64,000 bases of DNA from Brienomyrus brachyistius. Lineage: Eukaryota > Chordata > Actinopteri > Osteoglossiformes > Mormyridae. Under the pieces are notes generated by a model that did not search any database, was not told where the DNA came from, and worked only from the letters and a program-made list of their open reading frames with translations. Within the stretch, counting starts at the first letter, position 1, and every line of letters starts with the position of its first letter. Location of the stretch: contig NC_064534.1 of NCBI RefSeq assembly GCF_023856365.1, positions 12,358,536-12,422,535 of the forward strand, read 5' to 3'. The translations under genes were made by a program, and so were the position numbers. Positions 22,401 to 34,400 of this stretch are shown piece after piece.

Positions 22401-25400
22401 AAACCACTTACAATCCCTAATACTTTCTGTGGATTAATGGCCTTGCAAAATGTGAGCAGTCAGTCCTGCTAAAAACGCCTGATATCACACCACGAGTCGC
22501 ACTTGTATTTGCACAATTTCAAGCGGAGAGAAAAACCCTACGCAAACTACAACGATCTTAGCAAAAATCAGCTATGCAAGTGAACAATAGTGATGTCCGA
22601 TTTGTGACTGTATCACAAACCGGTTCTTTTTCAGAGAATCGATTGAACCGGTTTTCAAATCGGACTTTTTGCACATCCATGCATTTCACAGGTCAAAGTC
22701 TCAGATTCTAAAAATCTAAACGTATTTGACAAATTGTTATATAAAAACAGAAAAATGTTTTTATACACTTACATTTGCTTTTTGCAGGCTGTCTGCAGCC
22801 ACGTTGCCTTCACTGCCCTTCTGCATACCGTACAAAATGATGGACAAAATGACGCGTCATGAACCATTTGGTGTAGCTTTTCACCTCCGCTACATGGTGC
22901 GCTCTGTTCAAAAAAGGACACTAAGCATGCCCCAAAACAAATCAAGAAAAATACAGCAAATGGTTCATGAAGTGTCCATCACTACCGTAATCTGCTGTAT
23001 TTGTGCTGTGTAAATGCTCAGCCATATGGTGGCTGTGGCTCCAGACAGCGCTTTATGGGCCATTTGCTGTATTTCCTGCCAATACTTGATGGTGCTCTCT
23101 GGTCAAAAAGGGCTCAAAGTATTCCCCAAAGTAACCCAAGAGCACCATCTAGTGGGGTCAAAAATACAGCAAATGGTTCATGAAATGTCCTTTTTAGCCA
23201 TCATTACTCCTAACAAGGGTCAAACTTTTTTGAGAAAATAGTTTATCGTGATTTTTATTGTGATATATTTTTTTAAGTCAAGCTTCAGTTCAATGTTCAG
23301 CGAGTAATACATTTTAAACATATGACGCGTTACCGCGAGACAACATCAAAATACTGGTCTATATTCTAATGCAAGGATGAGAATGTACAGATATGAACCG
23401 ATTACAAAATGTATTTATTGTAATTTTTTGTAAATTAGCAGAAAACAAACATAAAACAATTGACAAAAGGTGACTGTATTAAGTTATATAATGTAATAAT
23501 AATAAAAATAAAACAATTGCAGTAAAAATATAAAACAATTGGGATCCAGCGGCTAATGTTGTTTGTACCCCAAATAAAAGGACCTTTCTGTAAACAATCT
23601 CTGACCATGAAATAGGTAGGCAAATCATTTATAGCTAAGCAGCGGAATCAGTATCTTTGCATAGCGCAACGTTTCCGGTTTGTGCGCAACATACGCAGTC
23701 ATCTTAGGCCACTTCTGTTTGGTGAGCATGATTGGCACGTGAGGAGCACGGCATTTCTGATTACTGTCACGCAAGGAGGACAGCATGCATTTGTAAAACT
23801 ATTCTCATGACCGTGTTAAGCCTAGGGTCAGACGTGCTGAATAATACACATCCTAAATCGCAGCCTTTGCGATTTGCATAATCATATTCTTTAAAATTGC
23901 AATTTCAATTTGAAATCAGCAAATCATTCATCCCTACTCCCCACTCTCGGCAAGTGACAAATTAACAAGTTTAGCACGTTCAGCTGAAGCGGATATGAGG
24001 TGATTCTCATAAGGCCCATAGAAGACATCCATGCATCCATCCATTTCCGTAACCGCTTATCCTACTGGGTCGCAGGGGGTCCGGAGCCTATCCCGGAAGC
24101 AATGGGCACGAGGCAGGGAACAACCCAGGATGGGGGGCCAGCCCATCGCAGGGCACACTCACACACCAGTCACTCACACATGCATCCCTACAGGCAATTT
24201 AGTAACTCCAATTAGCCTCAGCATGTTTTTGGACTGTGGGAGGAAACCGGAGTACCCGGAGGAAACCCCACGACGACATGGGGAGAACATGCAAACTCCA
24301 CACACATGTGACCCAGGCGGAGACTCGAACCCGGGTCCCAGAGGTTTGAGGCAACAGTGCTAACTACTGCACCACCATGCCACCCCCCCATAGAAGATAT
24401 TGATAATATAATTTATAGATGTATTATTATTTCTTCTTTTAAATGCACATAATTACATTACGGGGCACTGGTACCATTATTATTTAATCCATTTTGTTTG
24501 CTATAAGTTACTACGTCTTGGAGTCACGTTCCCCTAGCTCTGTTTTTCCTATTGGATATGTGTATTTTAGTATGTGATTTTAGTGAATGTAAGATTTTTC
24601 AGGAACGCTTTAGTCACATTGTAGCAGGATTGACTGTATACACAACGAAAGCCTTTACTCTGTACACATCAGCCACTGGCATATGCAAGTCGAAAACTTC
24701 ATGCTTCAGTATGTTTGATGCACCAAAGGAGTTTCCCTCACCTGCTCTGGTCGTCTGCAGGTCACAGCTCTCACTTAGACCCTCGGTAACGATGGTCATC
24801 TGAACTTCCGTCTGCAGGCAAGGCAGGCGGTTATAAAGGCTAGGGCTAACCAGGCAGAAGAAGCATGCAGATTATTTAAATCACCCTCTCGGCCATAACC
24901 GCGGCTGCGCAGCAAAGACAAAATGATTTTTGAAGCATATTATTAAGATGCGGTTGGGTTTCTTTACATCATTAATGTCGATGATCGTCGATGTTTACAT
25001 AGACCAAACCCACAAAACCTTGTACAATAAATATGTACCTGGACTGCAGTGTGTTTGTAGGAGAAAAAACCCAGACCTGCAGAGGATTACCAGAAGGAGA
25101 ATTCCAGCAAGGTACCTGGGAGGAAGTGTTTTCCGACTGTCCGGCAATGGCTTCGTAGGGTGGGGGAGGGTCCAGGGGACAGAAGACCTCCACCCCCTTG
25201 ATTCTGGCACCATATATATGAGGCAGAGGGATCACGCTGTCGCCAAACATCCTACGAAAGAGTGACCCACACATGAACCACGGAGTCCACCGTAAGTGGG
25301 AGTAGACAAGACGAAGAGGCGGGGGAGGAGCGTACCGTCGAGCCAGTCGAGGAGTATAGGAGTAGAAGGTGGAGAAGTAGGACGGGGGTGGGGCCGGCGG

Positions 25401-28400
25401 GACGAACTCGTCCGGGTCGGGGACATTGGCCGTGTCCTCGCCTTCCTCGGCTGCTGACCGGGGCTCGTCCTGCTGTAGAAAAACAGCCTCAGTCACCCCT
25501 AGAGCAGCACAGCTATTGGTCAGCTGGTGGCGAATCATTGACCAAATCGCTCCTTCCTACAGCTCGAGTTACCCTGGACAAAGGCCTCGGGCATAAGCCA
25601 GTCACTCGGGTCTCCTTTATGCTAAAAACTCAGCCAGTTTGGACACTATAAATGATTACATGCCAACTTATGGTCCTCATAACAACCTGAAGACTATGAA
25701 TAAAAAAGAAAACTCAACACACCCAATTATCTATACGAAACTGAAATAGGCATGCTTGCTGCACCCAGGAAATACCCCCCAAGCAAGCGTATGCAAGCGG
25801 ATGAGAAGATGCTGCGGGGGGGGGGGGGTAGTTTGATGCTTGCCGACTCACTCACAGCACAGGGGCGCCGCGCTGCGAAGATCTGCAGGTACCGCAGGGC
25901 GGCAGCCACCATGCATACCGCCGTGGTCAGGGCATTAAGGGCGCAAAGGGCAAACAGAACTTTCTGGAAGGGGGAAAAAAGGAAATTTTTTAAATTGCAG
26001 TGGAGTGAAGAGAGGAGGACCAGCACTGGACAGAATCACTCTAACAAGGCATATTGACACTAACAAATAGTAGTCGATTAAAATTATGCCCTCCTATCTG
26101 TGCAAACCTGGATCAAGAAGGCAAAGGATGTTTTCCTATATGATGCAACAGCAAAACCGGAGTAGGGAGCCTAAGGGCACTTTTCCACCACACCAAGTAT
26201 GGTGCTTTTGGTAATCTCAGTAATTTCGCTGAAAAGTAAGTAAGGTACCTGGTGTGGTGGAAAAAGCGTAAAAGTAAGTATGAAAGCCTCTCTCACATAC
26301 ACAGTATTTCTAGCATGCTTTCACTTTGACATAGTTAAGCACCCCCCCTCCCCCCACCCAAACATCCAAACCAGAAGTCAGCCACGAAGGGCTCGCACTT
26401 TCCATCCCTTGACTATTCCTTACATACTCTCTGCCTTGTGGGCCTCGCCCATACCCAGACGCACGCAGACCAACCTTGAGCAGGACCCTCATGGTTTCAC
26501 AGGAGTTGCCGGGGTTGAGCTTAAACGTCTTCTCGTCGGGACACTCAGCGCTGAAACCGTCGGCACAGCACAGGCAGACGTCACCCGTTAAGCTCTTCGA
26601 AGGGGAACAGTAAGGCACACTCAGGTCAGAGCACCCGTATGCCGATGTGCATTTACACCCCGCTTCACTGAAATGGTGAGGGTTATGGTAGGACTGCATT
26701 ATTCCAGTGTATGATGGCATATATGTCAAGGTCAAGATCGACATGTTAAATGAAGAACAAATAAGATAAAGATCTGAATGACTGAGATAAGGGTCAAATG
26801 GTTATGGCCAGACTAATGGGTCACAGCATCTCCAAAACAGCAAGGCCTGTGAGGGCTCAGTCAGCCATGGTGACTACCTGGCCATGGTGTTCAAAAGAGT
26901 TACAAACCTTGATTCACTGACAAGGTATTGGGCAGCCAAGACTCATCAATGCGAGATGTGAATGAAGGCTTTCCTACAGGACAAACCAATAGACAACATC
27001 CCAGACCTTGAAATGCACTGTCATTACGAGATCGTGGATGTCATTTGCTTCATGTGGGAGTAGTCACATTGTTTTGGCTCATCAGAATTACCCAGAAAGA
27101 CCAAGAGTCTATTGGCCTTAGAAGAGCTTTAGTCTGACCTGCTTGGCATGCTGAGACCCTCACCAGATAGAGGATTGACGAAGATTTTATGTATGTATAT
27201 ATGCTCCAGTGTATAGCGTTATTATGAAACAGTCCTGCCAAGGCTGCGTGCTTTAATACTGCAGTTAATACGGTAAAGCAGCTCCTCAGGTCTGACAGTG
27301 GTGCACTGGCTGGCAGACTGATACCCAAAACCTAAATAGTCAGGTCTCAGCATCAACAGCACAGTCTCCTATGGCTTTACTGACCGCATTAACTTCTGAA
27401 ACAACTCCAGCAGAATACAAAGTCAAGCACAGCACACTTAAGGAGAGCTGAGGTAGAAGTTCACAGTTTGAGATGGACTACCTCCTCAAGACAGTGTGCG
27501 CGCAAAATAAATTGAGAAATGCATTGTTTAAGAGGTCTGGCTTGTCCTAATGGGCCTTCCCAATTGAACTGAATTGATTCAAAAAACCCCATACAGACAG
27601 AACCCACATTCAATCCCCACTGTGCCCACCCCCCACTCTCTGCCAACTGAGAAAATGAGTAATGAGCCCCCAGGCCCCCCTTAGCCTAAGCTCTCCCAGC
27701 CATTCCACAAAGCCCACACAACGACAAGGGGCTCATGCATGCTTATTGAACAGGCATCGATACAGCGTGTCGTGGAATACGACCAGATATTCTACACTGG
27801 CGGGATTCATAATGAATAATTAATTTTTCAAAATACCACTAACTAAAAATACTAAGCTTTTTTTTTTGTTTTGTTTTTTTAAAGAGGCATCACTGGTTAA
27901 ATATGTCGATATTTTTGGCAGTGATTTGGGAAAAAATAGTGTCAAACGGGACAGGGATAAGTTTAGTGTCTCCACTAACACGTGACCTCCTAACATGTGA
28001 CAATTAGTCTGTGGTAAAAGACTGACGGGGGGAGGGGTTGAGTGAATACAGAGATTATAAATAACTCCCATCCATCTCCTACTGAAGTAAAGTTGGGGGG
28101 GGGGGGGCTCTCCATCTGGAGTCGACAGGTTTATGCGTCTCTTTCTAGACACCCCGCCCCCTCGATCACCTCCAACCACCCCCACCATAGCGCCTTGTGT
28201 TTTAAACATATCATTTCACCTCGTAGAGGGGGACAGGCTCCTCAGTCGCTTCTGAAACACACACCAGGCCAGAGCAAACGAGTGCCGGTGCATGGATGAG
28301 TGTAGAGGTGCCATCCGTCTCCTGGCATTTTAGGGGCATTTTCGTGTGAGAGTTCACCTTCAGGTGGGGCTGCTGCGAAGCCGCTGACAGCCCAGCTCCG

Positions 28401-31400
28401 TGAACAGATGGCTCACCCAGGAGGCACCATTAGTCACTCCGAGAAGAGAGGCTGCAGCCAGCAGGGCACACAGCAGGGTGCCAGTAACCCTTCCCAAACC
28501 AGCGTCCTGCATTTCACCGGTTCGCAACGGGAAGCATGAGGAGTTTGGAGGGGGGGGGGGGGGGGGGGGGGGTGTGCCGTGCAACATCCTACGGTTTAAC
28601 CTACACCGTTGATGCTCCAAGGTATTTGGAGTGAAACATTATACGTTCATGATCAAACGGAATTCCTTTAAACCACAAAACGACTGACTGCGATCACACG
28701 GATGTGGAAATGGGTGCATTTCCAATCGATATTGCTCATTGAAAAGTACAAATGACATGGAGCAGGGTACTTGGTGCAGACATTCCTTTACAGAGGATGC
28801 AGAACCATGGCCGATGTTAATAAATATCATCCAGGAAGTGACTCTGCCAGGCCAGAACCGTCACTCCCCATTAGCCGCAAACTTAATTAACTGAGCATTA
28901 CAGACAGATCAAATTAAGAACCTATTTATCACTCGCGGTACAATTTAACTCGAAAACATGACAAACAGAACATAATAAAGAGAGCAAGTGAATAGCACTA
29001 AGGATGAACCCGTGATTATGAGAACTACGACAATCCACTATGCTAAAAACAATTAGCTTATAATTGTTATCCACTATTATCCATTTCTTAAGCTCGTTGT
29101 TCCTCTTTGTGAGTCATTCCCGTAACCAGCAGCAGATATGACATACTTCCTGGGAAAGTACAATAAACATATCACCTCGATATGCTAATTCCTAATAAAA
29201 GAAACGATATCACGTCTGCATGCCGGGTGAGATGTCTCACAATTTTCACATTTTCACTCCGTGTTCCACTGGAGTAGAAACAGGATATTAACGCTAATTA
29301 ACTACTGGATCATTTCAGCACAGAGTTCAGTTGACAAAGGTAACTTCCTGCTCTTCTTGTCATGTCTCACTTCCCATCTGACACCTAGCAGCTACTTCCT
29401 AAACCTCATTTATTCATCACGTTGTTTTTTTTTTTCTTTAACAGTTAAAAGCGACTTCTCATTTCCATACTGGAGAGGAGCAAGTTGGATCATTTAAGAA
29501 AGCACACTGCTGCAAGCTACAAGATATTAGCATGTCTTTTTTCAGACACGTGAATTTTATTTTAGATTTCCACGATGACTATTTTTAAATTAACTGTCTC
29601 TACGCAATGGCAGTTTAAGTTGATCATCAAACTCAATGCTATCCATGAATAATCAAACCTGCCAACATGAAGTTCTCAAAAATCCTGCTAGCGACGGCTT
29701 TCACATCACTGGTTCTTACCATAATAAGAAAAAACAGCTCGATAAGAGTAAGACGATGGTTTGGTAAATAAGTTCCCTTACTTTCGTGACTCCAGTAAAC
29801 CCATCTGTGTTGAAGGTGAGGAGGTGGGGGGTGTAGGATCAGCCCACAGCTGGATTACGGTACCTTGCTGGCTGAGACCTTGCTAATCTTTGGCCCAAGC
29901 CACTCCTCTTTCTGGCTTTCGGGGAAGCGCTCTGAGAGGCAGTGGTGCCCAGAGATGGGATTCTCTCTTACCAGCTGACAGTGAGGCTTGCCGGACACCA
30001 GCTGTGCTCCCTGACAGCATAAGATAAATCCAGCCAGGTTGAGCAGGACACAGACCACGGAAAGGAGGACAAAGAGGTTCACCTGCAGGAGACAAGCATG
30101 TAACTATTGGGGGGAGGGGAGACAGGCATTGCATTGAATAATGCTGGGTAGAACGAGAGGTGTTCAGCACATGGTTTACATTCTTCTGGATTCCAATATC
30201 TTCGTTAATATCTTGCCCACACCAGGAAATATGCGAGGTCTTCTGGGGCCAAGCTCCTGCATTGTGCTCTTCAGTGCCGTAATTTATAAATTACTATCCG
30301 GGGGTAAAATGGGAACTAAACAAGTTCTCCCAGAGGCCAGACCCGGGGTCCGTCTTGGCTTTAAGGATCTACCTCCGTCTGTGACTCTCAGCCAGCCTCT
30401 CCAATTACAGACCATAGACGCTACATATTAACCTGGCATAACCTCTCAGATTAAAAACACAGCTGTCAGAGGTTCCTGATTGGCTCTGCCCCGGAATGGT
30501 ATATGCTTTGTACAAGCACCTTACATATAGACATCATTCTGACAACAGACCACATACAATGGCTTCTGCAACAGGAGAAATAAAGCACATCACAACATTC
30601 ATTTCAAATGAAGAAGCGTCTCAATAAAATAAACACGTACGTTTTTACAGTGACCCAGTGATGATACTTAGTAATACAGAGATCGATATATAACAGCAGG
30701 CAGAGTAGAGAGAAAATTGACTTGTAAATGTCACTGGAACCTCTGCTTTACTAAAATTCTCCAGAATACAACTGCTACATGCTTGGCTTAACTCTAGCAC
30801 TAGAGAACAATTCAGTGTTTGCAAGGTGCGACTTTATGAAAGAACAACGCCGACGTCGAAATGGCAGAACGTGCGAAAATGACCCGTGTGAAAGATCTAC
30901 TCTGAAGAAGCTCATCTGTCTGCTTTTAACGTGAATCTCACTTTCATATCAGACTGCAGATTCGCAGCATGATCCTCTTACGTCAGAATGCATGAGCTAT
31001 AGCGTGTGCCAATGTTGAGCCGTGCAAGAGCCTAAATTTATAGCCTCTATATAGCATGCAGCAATAGGTAGCCGTACTGATCTCATAAGCCCTGACAACA
31101 TACGTCTACTTCTAGGCCCGATTTGTGATTGGAGACTGTGAATAGATGCTACAAAATTTGGCCCCGACCCTCCCAATAACACTCCTGAAATGGCCTTTGG
31201 TGAAACTTATGAATAGACTGTGAAATTGTGCGCACACACAAATAGCATGCGGCCATGCCAAATGCTGACTGTGGAATCTCTCTTACTAATAGACAAACAC
31301 TCATTCAGGCATTAACACAAAGGTACACATTCCGGAGAACTTTGAACAGTTGAGTGTCCACAAAATGCCTTTAGTATAGCTAACCAAGGCTCTCCCAGAG

Positions 31401-34400
31401 GACCGTAAGTCGCCAGGACTTTGTAGGAGAAATGTTTACTAATAATCATGGTAGCATGGTGTAAAATTCTGTAGAACGTTGGAAAGGTTTATTTAAGTTT
31501 TTTTGTCTAACAATGAAAAGCAGGTCTATACCAATAGTAGAGGCTCAGGCCTATAGTCACAGGGCATCACACTCATTATAATTTGGTTTTCTCCCAAAAT
31601 CAAGCAAGGGCTACAACTCAGCTGACCATGCGACTTTTTTTATCAGAATATTATTAGATGTATAATTCCAGAAAGTTTGGTATAATACAGGGCTGAAGAC
31701 TAACACATGTACGGACTTAAGCCACCTACCAGAAGCAGCATTGGTCTTCTCCATGTTGTGAGGCCTATGATTCCTGAGACTATAACCTGCGAAAAGGCAA
31801 AAAGGAGTGGAGTAAAAAAGACAGATACGCAGAGTGAAGAGACAAGACGCACAAACACGGAGAGGCAAAACCGACATCCAACCATGTCAGGCATGCAGGA
31901 GAGCACATGCACCTACATGTACTGTAGGGATGGAAGTTAAACTTTTCATAACGTTTGCAAATAACTGGTGAGCAGCTGCAGGGCAGTGGTGAAGGTTTTA
32001 ATGCACTGGAGAAACATACAAGATGCCTGTGTTGTGCCTGCAAGAAGCAGGCAGCACATCCACTCCTGCTACCATGAATGTCACAAGGCACACAATACAC
32101 ACTGAATGTCATCTGGACATCAGGAGAAAAGTGTATTCAGCTATTTTTTAAACTAAAGGAAAGCATAAAGAAAACCTGAACTATAGGCACGTAAAGAGCA
32201 AACAGCTATGAAAGGGGGACTACACAAGTGTAATGTTAGATGGCCCTTTCCACACTCGTAACAGTCTAGCTGTTCTAACACCACTGCTATCAAAAAGCCA
32301 ATACTAGGTAAGTATGAAAACCTCAGTAACATTTTAAGATGTGATATGTGAAAAACTACCAGCCCTCCAAAGTATTTAATCACAAAAAATATATATTTTT
32401 AGGATATTTATGGAGGAGTTAAGTATGAAGAACAAACAGCCACGACTGCCTTTTTAACAATTTTACTGGAAGGGTGTTAGTGCTTGAAAACTAGAATGAA
32501 AAACGTATTTTAATATCAGTTGTGCACCTCTACCCAGTTCTTTAAAGGAAGCCTCATTACTCAAATACCAAACTCAAATTACTCAAAAACCCATAATCAG
32601 AAAAACAATATAAAATTAACAATTTGAGCCTGATAAAGATAAGTGGACTAGAGGACAGAAAACAATATAACTAAGTGTGTATGTCACATAACTTTGATAT
32701 AAGAACATGGAGGCAGTGTACACTCAGCCAAAATATATTTTGCAGTTGCAACAGATATCAGAAGTTGCTGAACCAAAATGCAAAGGAAAACGCCGCAAAA
32801 CAGTCATGCGCTTTGACAAGCTCCAGAAAATCAAGTCATAACCTGTAAGTTGGCCTCAACAGCAACAAAGTTACTCCAATCAAATATCTGCATTGTAAGG
32901 GGCTTACAAAACCCTACATATAGGTATAACACAAAATGGCTAGTTGACAAATTTAGTTCTGCAAACAAGTTTATTAGAAACAGACTCAAAGCATTTTGAA
33001 TCCAAAGTGGTGCTGAACAGCTTTTAACTGGTTAATTATCAATTATTCCACAAAACAGACCATAGCAACTACCATAAAACAAGAAAAAAAAGCAATGTAT
33101 CAGGTACATTACTAAACTGACACACTGGTAATTGAGATACAACTGAATGACATCACTGCGGGATAATTACAGAAAAACTAAATATAGCGAAACATCTTCA
33201 CCTATGACCTAAAAAGCTGACTCCTTATATAGCACTGACTTTCTTAATATAGTGTAATGTTAATTACTGAGACACCAATTTGGTGAATTCAGCTACAGTA
33301 TTATAGTACATAGAACAGTGAATATATAGCATAGATTCGTATATAGTTGATATAGAATGGTAGTGGAGCCCTTGCTATTGGGTTAGTTATGCTAAAACTG
33401 AACTTGACACCAAGGTGAATATCTGCAGTCAAAGTTTATCCTACTTATCTGGGCCTTAAACATTAACAACAGTATTGGTTACCTCCAGATAGCCCAAAGA
33501 CAATAACATCAATTCAATTCAATTCAATTCAACTCAACTCAACTCAACTGAAGTCAATGCAATTACTGTCTCCTAATGTTCACTGACACTTGACTTACAG
33601 CAAAATCGGATATTCAGCTATCAAGCCAGCTTTCTCAAACCATCTCCAGACCATCAAGAACAAGTCTGAAGGCTCTGACGCTATTATGCACCTGCAGATC
33701 ACTGGGCATCACACTGGATACGAATGGTGTATGAGTATGTATATAACTGGAAGAGGTGAGGATTTTCAGAAACAAGATATTCCAATACTGTACAACACAG
33801 TACTGCTGTCCCAGGCATCATCGCCAATGTCTTTTGGCAACACAGCCACTCTGCTAATATCACCCACAATAATTAAATGCATAATCTTTTTAATTCATAA
33901 AACTAGTGTTACTAGAAATAGTTACATGCATTCTTCCATCTTCCACCCCCTGATCCAGATCAGGGTTGCAGGGGAGATGCACCCTGGCCAGTTATATTCA
34001 AAGGCACACTTTTCCACACAGATATTTCAATTATTGCAATTATGATAACGTTGCCATTTTTAAATACTTGTTTCAGCCACTAATTAGACTGCATTAATTG
34101 CACTCATTCGGGCGAAATTGTAACACCATGGCGGCTGTCATCGGGTCGAATCAGAGCCGTACCAGTCACGCGGTGCTCGACATGATTACTATTCATTGTT
34201 CATTGTATTTATTCCTCATTAAACGGGCTGGTTTGCATGTTTAAATACAAGTGAAAGCAGCCGGAGTGGCACCTTACTCCGGCTGCAGTGGCCGTTTTCA
34301 GGGCCCACTTCTGGGGGATACCTGTTGATGTTACCGCGCCGTTAACTCAGGTGTGCGACCGATAAACGCCCGTTAAAAAGCTGCCGGCTTAGTTAGTCGC

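Larger units (their letters stand above)
21168..24741 (-). other. ENTREP1 intron, 3.6 kb, repeat-rich
   Basis: Holds a SINE tail (21775-21905), a composite hAT-like region (22588-22984), another foldback-family copy (23050-23213) and a SINE with perfect target duplications (24015-24397). No coding exon is supported. Confidence 0.6.
26595..29971 (-). other. ENTREP1 intron, 3.4 kb
   Basis: Contains G-runs (28087-28096 and 28550-28572), a possible alternative first exon (28417-28512) and unique AT-rich DNA around 28850-29250. No known repeat family was noted. Confidence 0.55.

Noticed and set aside
24030..24390. tRNA gene suggested by A-box-like and B-box-like words
   Set aside because: The words belong to a SINE with target duplications; no cloverleaf stems are complete.
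26595..26667. Upstream extension of the ENTREP1 loop exon (SEAGCKCTSAYGC...)
   Set aside because: Open in frame, with an AG at its edge, but it does not match the human loop and would require the doubtful 32-nt exon. Kept as a remote alternative.
28220..28251. 32-nt exon candidate on - (TGTTTCAG|...|GTGAAA) between ENTREP1 TM3 and loop exons
   Set aside because: It would fit in phase only with the outer acceptor at 26668. The inner acceptor at 26595 joins the two conserved exons directly and gives a loop like human, so the extra exon is not needed.
33590..34045. 151-codon frame on + in ENTREP1 intron 1
   Set aside because: No homology, overlaps a SINE-like fragment and lacks splice or promoter context.
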